A DNA stretch of 64,000 nucleotides, taken from positions 1 through 64,000 of the forward strand of contig JAFQDD010000022.1 of assembly GCA_017416145.1 (NCBI GenBank), in the 5' to 3' direction. Position 1 is the stretch's first letter. The number at the start of each line of letters is the position of its first letter. The translations under genes and the position numbers were made by a program. Under the pieces are notes generated by a model. The model was given only the letters and a program-made list of their open reading frames with translations, searched no databases and was not told the origin of the DNA. Positions 50,897 to 60,519 of the stretch are shown piece after piece. The DNA is from Spirochaetaceae bacterium (lineage in GTDB: Bacteria; Spirochaetota; Spirochaetia; Treponematales; Treponemataceae).

Positions 50897-52012
50897 ATGA
50901 AAAAGTTAATTTCTTTCTCTTTTTTGATAATTTTTATGATTTCACAAGTTTTTTGTCACGAACAAACAAAGCAAAAAATGACTATAAATCCTGACCCACT
51001 AACAGAAAAATGGATAAAATGTGAAAATTCTCCCCCAGAAGAATATCAAAAAAATCTAGAAGAATTTCTTATTGAAGTAGAAAATTCTAAGCCAGATAAA
51101 ACAATTCTTTATTATTTTCCTGAAGTAGAAAAACTTTATAACGATATTTATTTATATACTAAAGAATTAGTTACCCCCCCCTCCGACACAATAAATAGTG
51201 TTCACATAGAAAATTTAAGAAATCAGATAAATAACTCTATTCTAGATTGGGAAATTCTACAAAAAAATCTTACCCAATTTAAGCTAGAACAAGTCAATTA
51301 TTCTTATGAAATTTTAATTTTTGTTATTGTCATTTCTATTTTAATGGCTTTTGTTTTCTTTGTGATGTATTTGATTTCTTCAAAACTCCGAAAAGAATCT
51401 TCTGCTTTCACAAGACAGATGATTCAAACACAAGAAGCCGAACGAGAACGTATCTCAAACGATTTACACGATACTGTTTGCCAGGATTTAAGAGTCCTAC
51501 AATTTATGTTAAAAGACGAGGAATCTGTCACTTTATGTAAAAAAATTACTACTGATGTTAGAAACACATGTTATGCACTTACACCTTCAGATTTGAAAGA
51601 AGGGATTTTTGATTCTCTTATTTCATTGTGTTCTTTGTGCAAAGAAAAATCAGATATAAATGTAATTTTAAGTGTTCAAGATGATATTAAGCAAAATCCA
51701 GTTTTTAAAAATTTTTCAAAGGAAAAAAATCTAAATATTTACAGAATTATTCAAGAAATTATTACAAATGCTTTAAAACATGCAGAAGCAGAGAATATAA
51801 GCGTTTTACTTAGAAGTTTTGATGAAAATAATTTCAAAATCATCGTTTCTGATGATGGCAAAGGATTTGATTTAAGCTCATCTCTAAAAAAGAAAAATCA
51901 CTTTGGCTTAAAAAATATTCAAACACGAGCAGAAAACCTTGGGGGAAAAGTTTCTCTAAGTTCTGAAATTGGGGAAGGAACCCAAATCACCCTAATAGTT
52001 CCATATCTGTAA
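50897..52012 (+). CDS. NarX/DegS-type sensor histidine kinase
   Basis: 371 residues. Signal-like first helix (LISFSFLIIFMISQVFC), extracytoplasmic domain to about 135, second helix (about 140-162). HisKA_3 motif AERERISNDLHDTVCQDLR (His about 198). ATPase domain with NALKHAEAENISV, SDDGKGFDL and FGLKNIQTRAENLGGKVSL. The start is 6 nt after TATAAT (50885-50890). Likely partner: the NarL-type regulator at 49638. Confidence 0.9.
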   Translation: MKKLISFSFLIIFMISQVFCHEQTKQKMTINPDPLTEKWIKCENSPPEEYQKNLEEFLIEVENSKPDKTILYYFPEVEKLYNDIYLYTKELVTPPSDTINSVHIENLRNQINNSILDWEILQKNLTQFKLEQVNYSYEILIFVIVISILMAFVFFVMYLISSKLRKESSAFTRQMIQTQEAERERISNDLHDTVCQDLRVLQFMLKDEESVTLCKKITTDVRNTCYALTPSDLKEGIFDSLISLCSLCKEKSDINVILSVQDDIKQNPVFKNFSKEKNLNIYRIIQEIITNALKHAEAENISVLLRSFDENNFKIIVSDDGKGFDLSSSLKKKNHFGLKNIQTRAENLGGKVSLSSEIGEGTQITLIVPYL

Positions 52013-52017
52013 TATTT

Positions 52018-52290
52018 TTGGGGAAAATCTTGACCAATTCCAAAACTAAGCCAATTCAAAAGGCTGAATTTGAGTCTCTAAAAAATTGGTGGAATAATCG
52101 TTCTGAAAATGAACAGGCTTGGCAAGTTTCAATAGATGAACTTATTGCTAATGGTTATAACTTGGATATAAAAAATCCTTGTGTAAAAGAAGAAGAAATA
52201 TCTTATTCTACACAAGAATTGCTTGATATGCTCCGTCAGTCTTTTAAGAAAAGTGGAGACTTGCTGGAAGAATTGGGAAAAGAATTGTAA
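52018..52290 (+). pseudogene. C-terminal remnant of a type I restriction-modification methylase (HsdM)
   Basis: 90 codons from a TTG 5 nt after the kinase stop. FESLKNWWNNRSENEQAWQV, then NGYNLDIKNPCVKEEEISYS and a charged helical end (LLDMLRQSFKKSGDLLEELG) match the extreme C-terminus of HsdM proteins (about 500 residues). The catalytic domain with NPPF is absent. No hsdS or hsdR is nearby. A relic of a lost type I system. Confidence 0.75.
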
Positions 52291-52302
52291 GTGTTTTATG
52301 GG

Positions 52303-53202
52303 CTACTCCCCAATCCCTTTTTTGAAAAACTCAACTTCATCTTTATTGCAAATTTCTGCCTCGAGTAATCTTTGGTTTACGTGGAAAACGTGACCTAGGG
52401 GATTTTCTTTGTTTCCGTAAAAGTGATATTCAAATGGTACGTCATTTTGTTCTAAGGCTTTTACTATTAAAATAGCTTGGTTTTTGAGGAAATCTCCGGG
52501 GCAAGTCATAACAAAGGTTTCTGGATAATTTGAAGTGACTTTAGTGGTAACATCAATTAGGGCGATTTCTTCTTCTGTGTCACCTTTTTCCAAAAGAGCT
52601 GCCAACAAAGCCGTTGCTTGTGGATCATTGTAATCTTCTTTGTTTAAAATGTATTTGCCACAATTTAGAGCAATTTTTCGAAGTTTCACGGATTTTGGAT
52701 ATTCAAAAGCAAAATTTTTAGCAAATTCTGGATTTGTGGCAAAACCTGCGTATAAACCTAGCAAGTGACCTCCAGCAGAATCTCCAACAGCAAAAACATT
52801 ATCTGTATCAAGTTGGTAAGTTTCTTTGTTGGCTTCTATCCATTGGAAAACAAGGTTTGTATCTTCTAGAGAAGAGGGAAACTTGTGTTCTGGTGCCAAG
52901 CGATAATTAAAGTTCACCACAGCAAAGCCAAATTGTGCCAATCTCATACAATAAAACTGATAAATTTCTTTTGTGCCATAAACCCAAGCACCACCGTGTA
53001 CGCTTACAATTACAGGAAGTTTTTTTCCATCCATAGATTTTGGACGATATAAGTCTAAGCTTTGCCAAACTGGGTCTTTTCCGTAGCAAATATTGTCGAA
53101 ACGCTGAATATCACTTGGAGTTGCAAGTCCTGCATCTCGTTTTGCATCACTTGTTCCAAATTCTTCTCGTATTTTTGCGACAACTAGTTCAATTTCTGTC
53201 AT
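52303..53202 (-). CDS. Alpha/beta-hydrolase, HSL-type carboxylesterase
   Basis: 299 residues. Oxyanion motif SVHGGAWVYG (about 70-78), nucleophile elbow VGDSAGGHLLG (Ser about 145), and LGHVFHV with the catalytic His near residue 270. The acid residue is probably in CPGDFL (about 240). A cytoplasmic esterase or lipase of unknown substrate. GGAGG before the ATG. Confidence 0.88.
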   Translation of the reverse strand: MTEIELVVAKIREEFGTSDAKRDAGLATPSDIQRFDNICYGKDPVWQSLDLYRPKSMDGKKLPVIVSVHGGAWVYGTKEIYQFYCMRLAQFGFAVVNFNYRLAPEHKFPSSLEDTNLVFQWIEANKETYQLDTDNVFAVGDSAGGHLLGLYAGFATNPEFAKNFAFEYPKSVKLRKIALNCGKYILNKEDYNDPQATALLAALLEKGDTEEEIALIDVTTKVTSNYPETFVMTCPGDFLKNQAILIVKALEQNDVPFEYHFYGNKENPLGHVFHVNQRLLEAEICNKDEVEFFKKGIGE

Positions 53203-53485
53203 AAAATCCTCCGATGAAATCTTTGTTTAAATATACTTCAAAAATACTGATATTTCTATATTTTTTATGGGACAAAGAATTTTATGAAAAATCTTGATTA
53301 TTTTGAAAATTATTAAGATTTTATATTTTTTGTTTGCAATGGATGAAAGACAGTAATAAAATGCATTTATGTACTTGACAACTATAATATTAAATTATAC
53401 ACTCACTAAGCGATAATAGTTTAAGGCTATGTCCGTAAATAGTGTTGCTAAACATAAAAACGGACAAGCCTTATTCTTTTTAATC

Positions 53486-53989
53486 TTAAATACCTAAAAG
53501 TTCTCTTATCTTTGATTTTGTATCTTCAAAAGAAATACCACCTTCCCTTGAAATACATTCACAAGCCCATCTATTAAAGTTTGAAACAAAATCTCTAACA
53601 CCATTATAGTCTATTGTACTGATAGGAACAAAATCTGTGTATGCTTTATTCAAATCTGAAACTGTACGTCTATGAAAATCATCGAATGAATCTTCCATTG
53701 ATTTCCATACGTGATTATAAAGCTTGTTAAATTCTGGGTATTTATTTGTTCCTTTTACTTTCGGAACATCATCAAATCCTTTTCTGGCGGAAGCCACCCA
53801 ACCTTCAAAATTTTCTTCGTAATGGTTCTGACCTTTGTAATAATAAAGCTTTATCAAGTGTGCGTGTCTTACAGAACGTAAACTGTCTAATTGGGAAATT
53901 ATTACATTCCAAGGCTGAGACATTTCACGCAAATGTGCAGAACTATCATAGATTTCTTGAAAATCATAATCTTCACCTATCTTATTCAT
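53486..53989 (-). CDS. Passenger gene of the IS1595 element, unknown
   Basis: 167 residues from ATG 53989, preceded by GAGGT; ATG 54007 is an in-frame alternative. Soluble, Trp/Tyr-rich: LREMSQPWNVIISQLDSLRS, VRHAHLIKLYYYKGQNHYEE, NFNRWACECISREGG. No family recognised. It is divergent from the LRR gene across an inverted-repeat operator. Confidence 0.6.
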   Translation of the reverse strand: MNKIGEDYDFQEIYDSSAHLREMSQPWNVIISQLDSLRSVRHAHLIKLYYYKGQNHYEENFEGWVASARKGFDDVPKVKGTNKYPEFNKLYNHVWKSMEDSFDDFHRRTVSDLNKAYTDFVPISTIDYNGVRDFVSNFNRWACECISREGGISFEDTKSKIRELLGI

Positions 53990-54023
53990 AATTATTACCT
54001 CTTTCAATTTTAAATATTAACAT

Positions 54024-54071
54024 ACAATTAGCTATAAATCAGCAACTTTTCAGTTTTTGATAGCTAATTGT
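54024..54071. promoter_or_regulatory. Perfect 12-bp inverted repeat between the divergent passenger genes
   Basis: ACAATTAGCTAT (54024-54035) and ATAGCTAATTGT (54060-54071) are exact inverted copies 24 nt apart, immediately upstream of the ATG 54077. Candidate operator for both passengers. Confidence 0.5.
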
Positions 54072-54076
54072 TTATT

Positions 54077-54979
54077 ATGAAGATAGTATTCAAAGATTCA
54101 AAAATTGAAAACGGTATAATAAAAGTCAGTTTGGATGGTGGGTTTACATTTACTGATTACGAAATCGCAGATGTAAAAGAATCTGGCATCCCTTTGGACA
54201 GTTCGCAGGCTTTTGATAAAATCCAGATTAAAGGTTCTGCGAATGTCCTTAAAAACCTTGATGTAGTATCAAGTATAAATACGCTTTATGAAAGCGACCT
54301 CTTACCAGAAGACATTACTGGTATTGTTCTTAAAGATTTCAATGGTAAATTTGATAACAGCCTTTTACAAAAGTATCCAAATTTAAAAAACCTAAGTATA
54401 CAGAATGGTGTTATTGGTAGTAATGCTTTCACTAGTTGTAGTTTAACAAGCCTTACTATTGGAAATGGTGTAACTTCTATTGGTGAGAATGCTTTCATTG
54501 GTAATTCAAAGCTTGAAAGCATTACTATTCCAGATAGTGTAGCTTCTATTGGTCAACAGGCTTTCTGTGGTTGTACAAGCCTTAAAAGTATTGTTATTCC
54601 AGATAGCGTTACTTCTATTGGTGATTGGGTTTTCTATTGTTGTTCAAAGCTTGAAAGCATTACTATTCCAAATAATGTGAGTATAACTTCTATTAGTGAG
54701 AATGCTTTCTATGGTTGTTCAAGTCTTAAAAGTATTATTATCCCAGATAATGTAACTTCAATTGGTAAGGATGCTTTCAGGGAGTGTACAAGTTTAACAA
54801 GTGTAACACTTGGAAATGGCGTAACATTTATTGGTGAGGCAGCTTTCTGTGCTTGTAGAAATCTTAAAATAATCAACTACAAAGGAACCGAAGAACAATG
54901 GAACGCAATTGATAAGGGTGATGAATGGAATGTCTATTGTCCTTCCGACATGGTAATCAATTACAATTACCAAGGTTAA
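54077..54979 (+). CDS. BspA-type leucine-rich repeat protein (passenger)
   Basis: 300 residues from ATG 54077. After about 110 residues comes a run of seven LRR_5 units of about 23 residues (SLTIGNGVTSIGENAF, SITIPDSVASIGQQAF and variants), ending in INYKGTEEQWNAI, the usual BspA tail. No signal peptide was seen, so it may be intracellular or exported by another route. It overlaps the convergent transposase gene by 4 nt. Such proteins often bind host or bacterial surfaces; here the function is unknown. Confidence 0.8.
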   Translation: MKIVFKDSKIENGIIKVSLDGGFTFTDYEIADVKESGIPLDSSQAFDKIQIKGSANVLKNLDVVSSINTLYESDLLPEDITGIVLKDFNGKFDNSLLQKYPNLKNLSIQNGVIGSNAFTSCSLTSLTIGNGVTSIGENAFIGNSKLESITIPDSVASIGQQAFCGCTSLKSIVIPDSVTSIGDWVFYCCSKLESITIPNNVSITSISENAFYGCSSLKSIIIPDNVTSIGKDAFRECTSLTSVTLGNGVTFIGEAAFCACRNLKIINYKGTEEQWNAIDKGDEWNVYCPSDMVINYNYQG

Positions 54980-56007
54980 GCCGAAATAACTGGAATTGAA
55001 GGTCTAAGTGGAATTTCCTTACTTAGACTTTTTTTATTTGTAGTAAAACAGAAATCGGCAAAAATAGAAGTCTTTTCGGCATAGCTTTCCTTAGCGTAAT
55101 TTACGAAGTTATGCCAAATCAAATAGTTGTTCAAGTATTTTGTAGAAACGCCGTGAAATCTTCTAATCCAATTTTTAAGGATGCTATGGTAACTGTTAAT
55201 ATGCTGGATGTGGTAGATTCCCAACTTAGATTTTCCTGTCTTTAGTTTTATCAGTTCCAAGCTGTTTGTATTTGCAAAGTCATTGTATGCCCTTGTATCG
55301 TCAGTGCATAAAATAGAATTTGCAGAAATACGACCGTCGAAAGCATGATGGATGTCCTTTGTTCCGACTTTTCCTAAATTGGTGATTTTAGCGATAGAAA
55401 GTCCATTGCGATTTACGGCACAAGGGACACATACTTTTTCGTGTGAAAGACCACGAAGATGTGTCTGCTTTCCACGCTTGTGTGCTTTGCGTGGCATAAC
55501 AAAATTTGTAGATTTCTTGTGATTTCCTTTGAAAGAAATGGCAAAGAAAGTTTCGTCTGCTTCTACGATTCCGTCCAATTTTACGTCAGAAGCCATGTTC
55601 TGCAAAGCGTCCAAGATTTTATGTCGCCAAATAAAAGCAGTGTCTTTATTGATGCCACAGATTTCTGCAGACTTGCGAACTGTGAAGCCGTTCATCATAC
55701 AGTCGATGTATTTTTTCCAAGTAGCGAATGACTTTTTAGAAGAAAATGTGATAGTATTGTTTCTGGAAGTAAAAGTCTTGTGGCAGTCCTTACACATGAA
55801 ACGCTGCATTAAGCCTTTATGACCGTTTTTCTTGATGTTAAACGAACTGCAGTGTGGACAAGAAATTCCGTTTTCGGCTTTCTTGGACAAAAGAAAATCC
55901 TCGAATCCGTTGTAATTGAAATCAAGGGATTCAAGGAATTGTTTTACGGAATTCAAGTCTGCTTTTGAAAGTGTCTTTAATGTCTGGAAAAGTTCGCTTA
56001 ATGTCAT
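54976..56007 (-). CDS. IS1595-family (ISXO2-like) transposase
   Basis: 343 residues. N-terminal zinc ribbon (CPHCSSFNIKKNGHKG, then CKDCHKTF), a helical domain (AEICGINKDTAFIWRHKILD), and the DDE/N core with VEADETFFA (first Asp about 148), LCTDDTRAYNDF (second) and the conserved HIQHINSYHSILKNWIRRFHGV (third catalytic block). It lies next to the right inverted repeat. It appears intact, so the element may still be mobile. Confidence 0.93.
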   Translation of the reverse strand: MTLSELFQTLKTLSKADLNSVKQFLESLDFNYNGFEDFLLSKKAENGISCPHCSSFNIKKNGHKGLMQRFMCKDCHKTFTSRNNTITFSSKKSFATWKKYIDCMMNGFTVRKSAEICGINKDTAFIWRHKILDALQNMASDVKLDGIVEADETFFAISFKGNHKKSTNFVMPRKAHKRGKQTHLRGLSHEKVCVPCAVNRNGLSIAKITNLGKVGTKDIHHAFDGRISANSILCTDDTRAYNDFANTNSLELIKLKTGKSKLGIYHIQHINSYHSILKNWIRRFHGVSTKYLNNYLIWHNFVNYAKESYAEKTSIFADFCFTTNKKSLSKEIPLRPSIPVISA

Positions 56008-56105
56008 ACATTAAATAATGTAGTGCGAATTTTCTAAAAGTCAGCTAAAAAACAACACTTTTTACGGACATAGCCTAGTTTAAAACAAATATATTCTCAT
56101 GTTAG

Positions 56106-56158
56106 AAGCGTTAAGGAATATTCACTCTTGAGAGTCAAATTCTTTAACGCTTTTTTTT
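56106..56158 (+). terminator. Terminator right of the IS element
   Basis: AAGCGTTAA (56106-56114) pairs with TTAACGCTT (about 56144-56152), followed by a run of T. It is separated from upstream plus-strand genes by the IS insertion and may have served the old hsdM region before the insertion. Confidence 0.65.
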
Positions 56159-56234
56159 GCAAGATTAAACTATTGTGCTGAATAATTTTTTTGTTGGAAG
56201 AGTTTATTAGTAGAATATATATTTTGGAGGATGT

Positions 56235-59200
56235 ATGAAAAAATATTTAAAATGGATTGTCACATTATTGATTGTAGCAAGTATTTTTGGAGTTTATGGT
56301 TGTAAACAGGAGTCAGAACCTATATCTATTGATAAAACAGCTCCTGCAAATATTGGAAAATTGGAGATTGTAGCAAGTAACGGAACAGCAATTTTAAGTT
56401 GGACAAATCCAAGCGATTCTGATTTTAGTGGTGTTGAGCTTTCAATGAATCCAGCAACAAGTTCCTTGTCTAATTCGATAATTATTCCGAAAGATTCAAA
56501 AAGTTTTTCAATTTCAGGATTAACAAATGGAACAGAGTATACATTTACTGTGAAATCAGTTGATACAAGCGGAAATAAAAGCGGTGGTGTTATTGTTAAA
56601 ATTAAACCAGAAATAAAACCAAAGGATGCTTTAAAAATTTTACTTTCACAAAGTCCAACAGAAAAAACAAATCAAGATATTGTGATTTCTGTAGAAACTG
56701 AAACAGATACAGAAAGCGAAATTTTGCAAATTACATATGTGGAAAACATTGTTGCAGATATAGATGAAGTTCTAAAAGGCACAGATATTACGGATTCAAG
56801 GGAAATCATTGTTTCTGAAAACAGCTCATATACTGTTGCTGCAACAGATACTGCTGGACGACGAGAACTTGAATTTATTGAAATCTCAAACATTGATAAA
56901 GATGCTCCTGGACAGATTGAAAACTTAGATACTACTTTCTCACGAGCAAAAAATTCGATAATTTTGACTTGGTCTAATCCTAAAGATCCAGATATTGAAA
57001 AAATAGTAGTTACATATGACACAAATGGAGAAAAAACGGAAACATTTGAGATTGAAGGTTCTTGTACATCAACCGAGATTCCAAATATTCCAGTAAATGA
57101 TGATGTAACGTATAATATTTCTGTTAAAGTTAAAGATGATGTAGGAAATATTGGTAGTGAAGTAAAAACATCTGTAATTGCAGAATATGCGACAGTTACA
57201 AAAGTTAGTCTTTCTTCTAGTAAAGTAAAACTTGGAACTTCAGGTTCTATAACAGCAACAATTATTGGAAGTAAATTTGACAAGCGAGGAGAAACAGTAA
57301 TCAAGTTGATAAATTCGTCAAATGAAGTAATTGATGAAATAGATGTACCTCTTGAGTCAAATAATGAAGACGGAACTGAGTTTAAAGTAGATTTTGATAT
57401 TCCTTCTACAGATGGTACTTATACAATAGCAATCTTTTTTGAAGGAATAAAAGAAAGAAAAGAAGGTGAATTACTAGTTTATGGTTCATTAGAAATAACA
57501 GAGATTATTATTCCAAAAGCAGGAGAAAGTTTCAAAGGAGAGAATATTCCTATAAGTATTATTGGAAAGAACTTTAAATCTCCAGATGTTGATGTGTCAA
57601 AGTTTGAAGGAGATGCTGAAAATTTCCAAATAATTAGTGATACAAAAGTTACAGCGGAAGTAAAATGCCCAACTGGAGTTGGAAAAAACACAATAAAAAT
57701 AAGTTATGATTCAGAATCTAAAGAAGCTGAACTAGAAGTAGTTGAAGCATCTAAATGTTTTACTGTAGGTGATGTTTTGTTTACAGATGGTACTCGTATG
57801 AAAGCTGAAAATGTAGAGTTTGGAATACCAAATGAAATGGTAAGCAAAGCCTTTGCCGTGATTGTTTCAGCTCCTTATGGTGGTGGATCTGGAAAAGCTG
57901 TGGGATTGAAAAAATCTTCACAAGTATCTTGGGCACCAACAGGAACAATAGGTTATAATACTCATTTTACTGATATTGAAATTAAAGTAAATTCAGAAGA
58001 ATCTACTTCATTTACAGGAGATTTAGAAGGAAGTGATAATTGGGAATATATTTGTAGTATAGATCCAGAAGGTAGTGAAAATGCTGCAGTCAACTATCCA
58101 GCATTTGATTTTGCTAATAATTATGGTGTAACAGCAAATCTTTGTGGGACAAATTATGAGGAAGGATGGTATGTACCTAGTTTGGCAGAATTGTACGAAA
58201 TAAAAAATAATGAAACTCTTATACAAGACTCTTTAAATTTAGTAAGAGGACCTTCTCTTAATTATTATTATTGGAGTTCTTCTGTAAAATCTGGTTCAGA
58301 TTCTCACAAAGCTTGGCGATTAAAATTAAGTGATTTGAAACCAAGTGGAATGACTAAGAGTAGTAATGACCATGTATTAGCCTTTCATTTAGTTAATTCA
58401 GAAGATTTTTCTGAATATGTGGTTTCAACCGTACCAGAAATTGAAAGCGTCTTAATTTCTTCTGTAGCAGAGGGATATACAGGTGAAGTGCCAGTTACGA
58501 TTCTTGGTAAAAATCTTATAGGACATCCTATTACTTGTGATGATGAAACTTTTAAAACTGTAAAATATAGTAATTCAAAGGTTACAGCCACTATTTATTG
58601 CGATGGAATTATTGAAGACACTCAAATTACACTAACGTGTGGTTCATCAAGTGGAACAGGAGTGTTGAAAGTTGTAGATAGTTCTAAAATCTTTAATATT
58701 GGAGATATCTTGTTTACAGATGGTACGCGTATAAAAATGGAAGATGCACAATATGGAATACCAGATGAGAAACTAAGTAAAGCATTTGCAGTAATCGTAT
58801 CTGTTTCATATGATGGTGGAATAGGAAAAGCAATTGGTTTACAAAAATCCCATTCGAAATTAGCTTGGGCTTCTACAGGCACAACTGGATATACTGAAGA
58901 CTTTACAGAAATAAAATGTAGAAAAGATTCAAACGTCGCTAGTGTCGCAATGTTTGAGGGTGATTTAGAGGGAAGTGATAACTGGGATTATATTTGTAAA
59001 ATTGATCCAACAGGAACTCAAGATGCAGCCACAAATTATCCTGTTTTCCATTTTGCAAATACATATGGTGTAGAAAACAATCTATCAGATACAGAGTTTG
59101 TGGATGGATGGTATATACCAAGCGCACCAGAGCTATGTGCTATAGTAAATAATTTAGAAGAAATAGAAACAGCTTTGGAATATGCTTTGGGAAGTGTACT

Positions 59201-60326
59201 CGGAGAAGATTGGTATTGGACTTCTTCTACTTTTAATGCTACTAATATTTTAAGAGTTAGTTTTAGCAAAGACACAGTTGAAGGAGAAGACAAAGCCTTA
59301 AGTGATAATGCATTTGGTATTGCGTTTAGAAATGTTAATCCTGAAGATTTTAGTGTTTATGATATTGATAGTAATCCTGTAATTCAAGATGTTGAAATAA
59401 TGTCAGTTGCTGAAGGATATATAGGAAAAGTTATGGTATCAATTACTGGAGAAAATCTAAAAGGAAAAGAAGTCATATGTGATGATGTAACTTTTGGAGA
59501 TGTAAATTATGTGTGTGATACAAGAATTACAGCAACAATCTCTTCTGATGGAGTAGTTGGAGAAAAGGTAATTAAAGTGTCATGTGGTTCATCTAGTAGT
59601 TCTGGAATTTTCAGAGTTGTTTCTTCCGAAAAATGTTTTGCAATTGGGGACATAATTCTTACAAACGGAGAAAAAGTTTCAGTAAATGATTTGATCAATT
59701 ATACAATTGATGAAAATAATAAACCTATAGGAGTTGTTGCTTCACTTGGATACAATGGAGGAACTGGAAAAATTGTGGGAATCAAAAAATCTTCAGCTTT
59801 GATGTGGGCTTCAAGTGAAGTTAATGGATTCAAGAAGCACTTCAGTAAAATAAGATGCAAGGCCACTTCGGATGATGCCATTACTGCAACTTTTGAGAGT
59901 AAATATGATTTAGAAGGGTTTGATAATTGGGATTATATTTGTAGTTTGGATTTTGATGGTGTTCAAGATGCAGAAACAAATTATCCAGCCTTTGATTTTG
60001 CACAAAAATATGGGGCAACAGCAGGTTTAAGTGAAACAAACTATGCAAATGGATGGTATATACCTACTTTGAAAGAATTGTGTGATTTATATAAAAACAA
60101 GGATACAATCCAAAAATCCTTAACAATGGTAGCCGGATTTGATATTGGAAGTTCCTTTTATTGGACATCTTCGCAAGGTGGTTGGGAACAAGAAGTTTAT
60201 AGAATAGATTTCAGCGATGCTGACATTGATGGAGAAGGTAAAGACAGTTCTCCTTTGAATTATAAAGGACCAAAGGCAGGAGGTGGAGCTGAAGTTTTAG
60301 TTTTTCAAAATTGTTTTGCTATGTAG
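56235..60326 (+). CDS. Giant lipoprotein with FN3-like, IPT-like and three repeated C-terminal modules
   Basis: 1363 residues. Lipobox VYGC near residue 23. FN3-like domains at about 36-130 and 220-310 (APANIGKLEIVASNGTAILS; APGQIENLDTTFSRAK). IPT/TIG-like sandwiches lie around 310-510. Three copies of an approximately 200-residue module follow, with FTVGDVLFTDGTRM, KAFAVIVSAPYGGGSGKAVG, YPAFDFANNYG, GWYVPSLAELYEI and YYWSSS (about 515-720, 800-1030, 1120-1363). They resemble DUF1566/Lcl-type lectin-like domains. Copies are separated by IPT-like linkers (SVAEGYTGEVPVTILG). Probable surface adhesin. GGAGG before the ATG. Confidence 0.75.
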   Translation: MKKYLKWIVTLLIVASIFGVYGCKQESEPISIDKTAPANIGKLEIVASNGTAILSWTNPSDSDFSGVELSMNPATSSLSNSIIIPKDSKSFSISGLTNGTEYTFTVKSVDTSGNKSGGVIVKIKPEIKPKDALKILLSQSPTEKTNQDIVISVETETDTESEILQITYVENIVADIDEVLKGTDITDSREIIVSENSSYTVAATDTAGRRELEFIEISNIDKDAPGQIENLDTTFSRAKNSIILTWSNPKDPDIEKIVVTYDTNGEKTETFEIEGSCTSTEIPNIPVNDDVTYNISVKVKDDVGNIGSEVKTSVIAEYATVTKVSLSSSKVKLGTSGSITATIIGSKFDKRGETVIKLINSSNEVIDEIDVPLESNNEDGTEFKVDFDIPSTDGTYTIAIFFEGIKERKEGELLVYGSLEITEIIIPKAGESFKGENIPISIIGKNFKSPDVDVSKFEGDAENFQIISDTKVTAEVKCPTGVGKNTIKISYDSESKEAELEVVEASKCFTVGDVLFTDGTRMKAENVEFGIPNEMVSKAFAVIVSAPYGGGSGKAVGLKKSSQVSWAPTGTIGYNTHFTDIEIKVNSEESTSFTGDLEGSDNWEYICSIDPEGSENAAVNYPAFDFANNYGVTANLCGTNYEEGWYVPSLAELYEIKNNETLIQDSLNLVRGPSLNYYYWSSSVKSGSDSHKAWRLKLSDLKPSGMTKSSNDHVLAFHLVNSEDFSEYVVSTVPEIESVLISSVAEGYTGEVPVTILGKNLIGHPITCDDETFKTVKYSNSKVTATIYCDGIIEDTQITLTCGSSSGTGVLKVVDSSKIFNIGDILFTDGTRIKMEDAQYGIPDEKLSKAFAVIVSVSYDGGIGKAIGLQKSHSKLAWASTGTTGYTEDFTEIKCRKDSNVASVAMFEGDLEGSDNWDYICKIDPTGTQDAATNYPVFHFANTYGVENNLSDTEFVDGWYIPSAPELCAIVNNLEEIETALEYALGSVLGEDWYWTSSTFNATNILRVSFSKDTVEGEDKALSDNAFGIAFRNVNPEDFSVYDIDSNPVIQDVEIMSVAEGYIGKVMVSITGENLKGKEVICDDVTFGDVNYVCDTRITATISSDGVVGEKVIKVSCGSSSSSGIFRVVSSEKCFAIGDIILTNGEKVSVNDLINYTIDENNKPIGVVASLGYNGGTGKIVGIKKSSALMWASSEVNGFKKHFSKIRCKATSDDAITATFESKYDLEGFDNWDYICSLDFDGVQDAETNYPAFDFAQKYGATAGLSETNYANGWYIPTLKELCDLYKNKDTIQKSLTMVAGFDIGSSFYWTSSQGGWEQEVYRIDFSDADIDGEGKDSSPLNYKGPKAGGGAEVLVFQNCFAM

Positions 60327-60420
60327 ATAATATATAAAAATTACTGAATAATCACATATTATATAATACAGATGTGATGTATGGTGAAATGTAGTTAGTA
60401 AATTAGCAAGAAAAACACAA

Positions 60421-60467
60421 AAACAATCGCCGACTTGAAAATTTAAGGTAGGCGATTGTTTTTTTAC
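60421..60467 (+). terminator. Terminator after the giant lipoprotein
   Basis: AAACAATCGCC (60421-60431) pairs with GGCGATTGT (60451-60459), followed by a T-run. No gene is seen between 60327 and 60519. Confidence 0.75.
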
Positions 60468-60519
60468 TTTAATGTTTCAAGAACGTAAAGAATGACAAGT
60501 TGATGCCCATATTTAAAAT

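Larger units (their letters stand above)
53425..56075. mobile_element. IS1595-family element carrying two passenger genes
   Basis: A 2651-bp element with 23-bp terminal inverted repeats (GGCTATGTCCGTAAAWAGTGTTG; 53425-53447 and 56053-56075; one mismatch). It is flanked by an exact 8-bp target duplication TAGTTTAA (53417-53424 and 56076-56083). Inside are an unknown gene, a BspA-type leucine-rich repeat gene and the transposase. The IS1595 family is known for 8-bp duplications and for some members with passengers. Confidence 0.9.

Noticed and set aside
54068-54076. TTG start for the LRR passenger gene
   Set aside because: An ATG lies three codons downstream, and the TTG falls inside the inverted-repeat operator.
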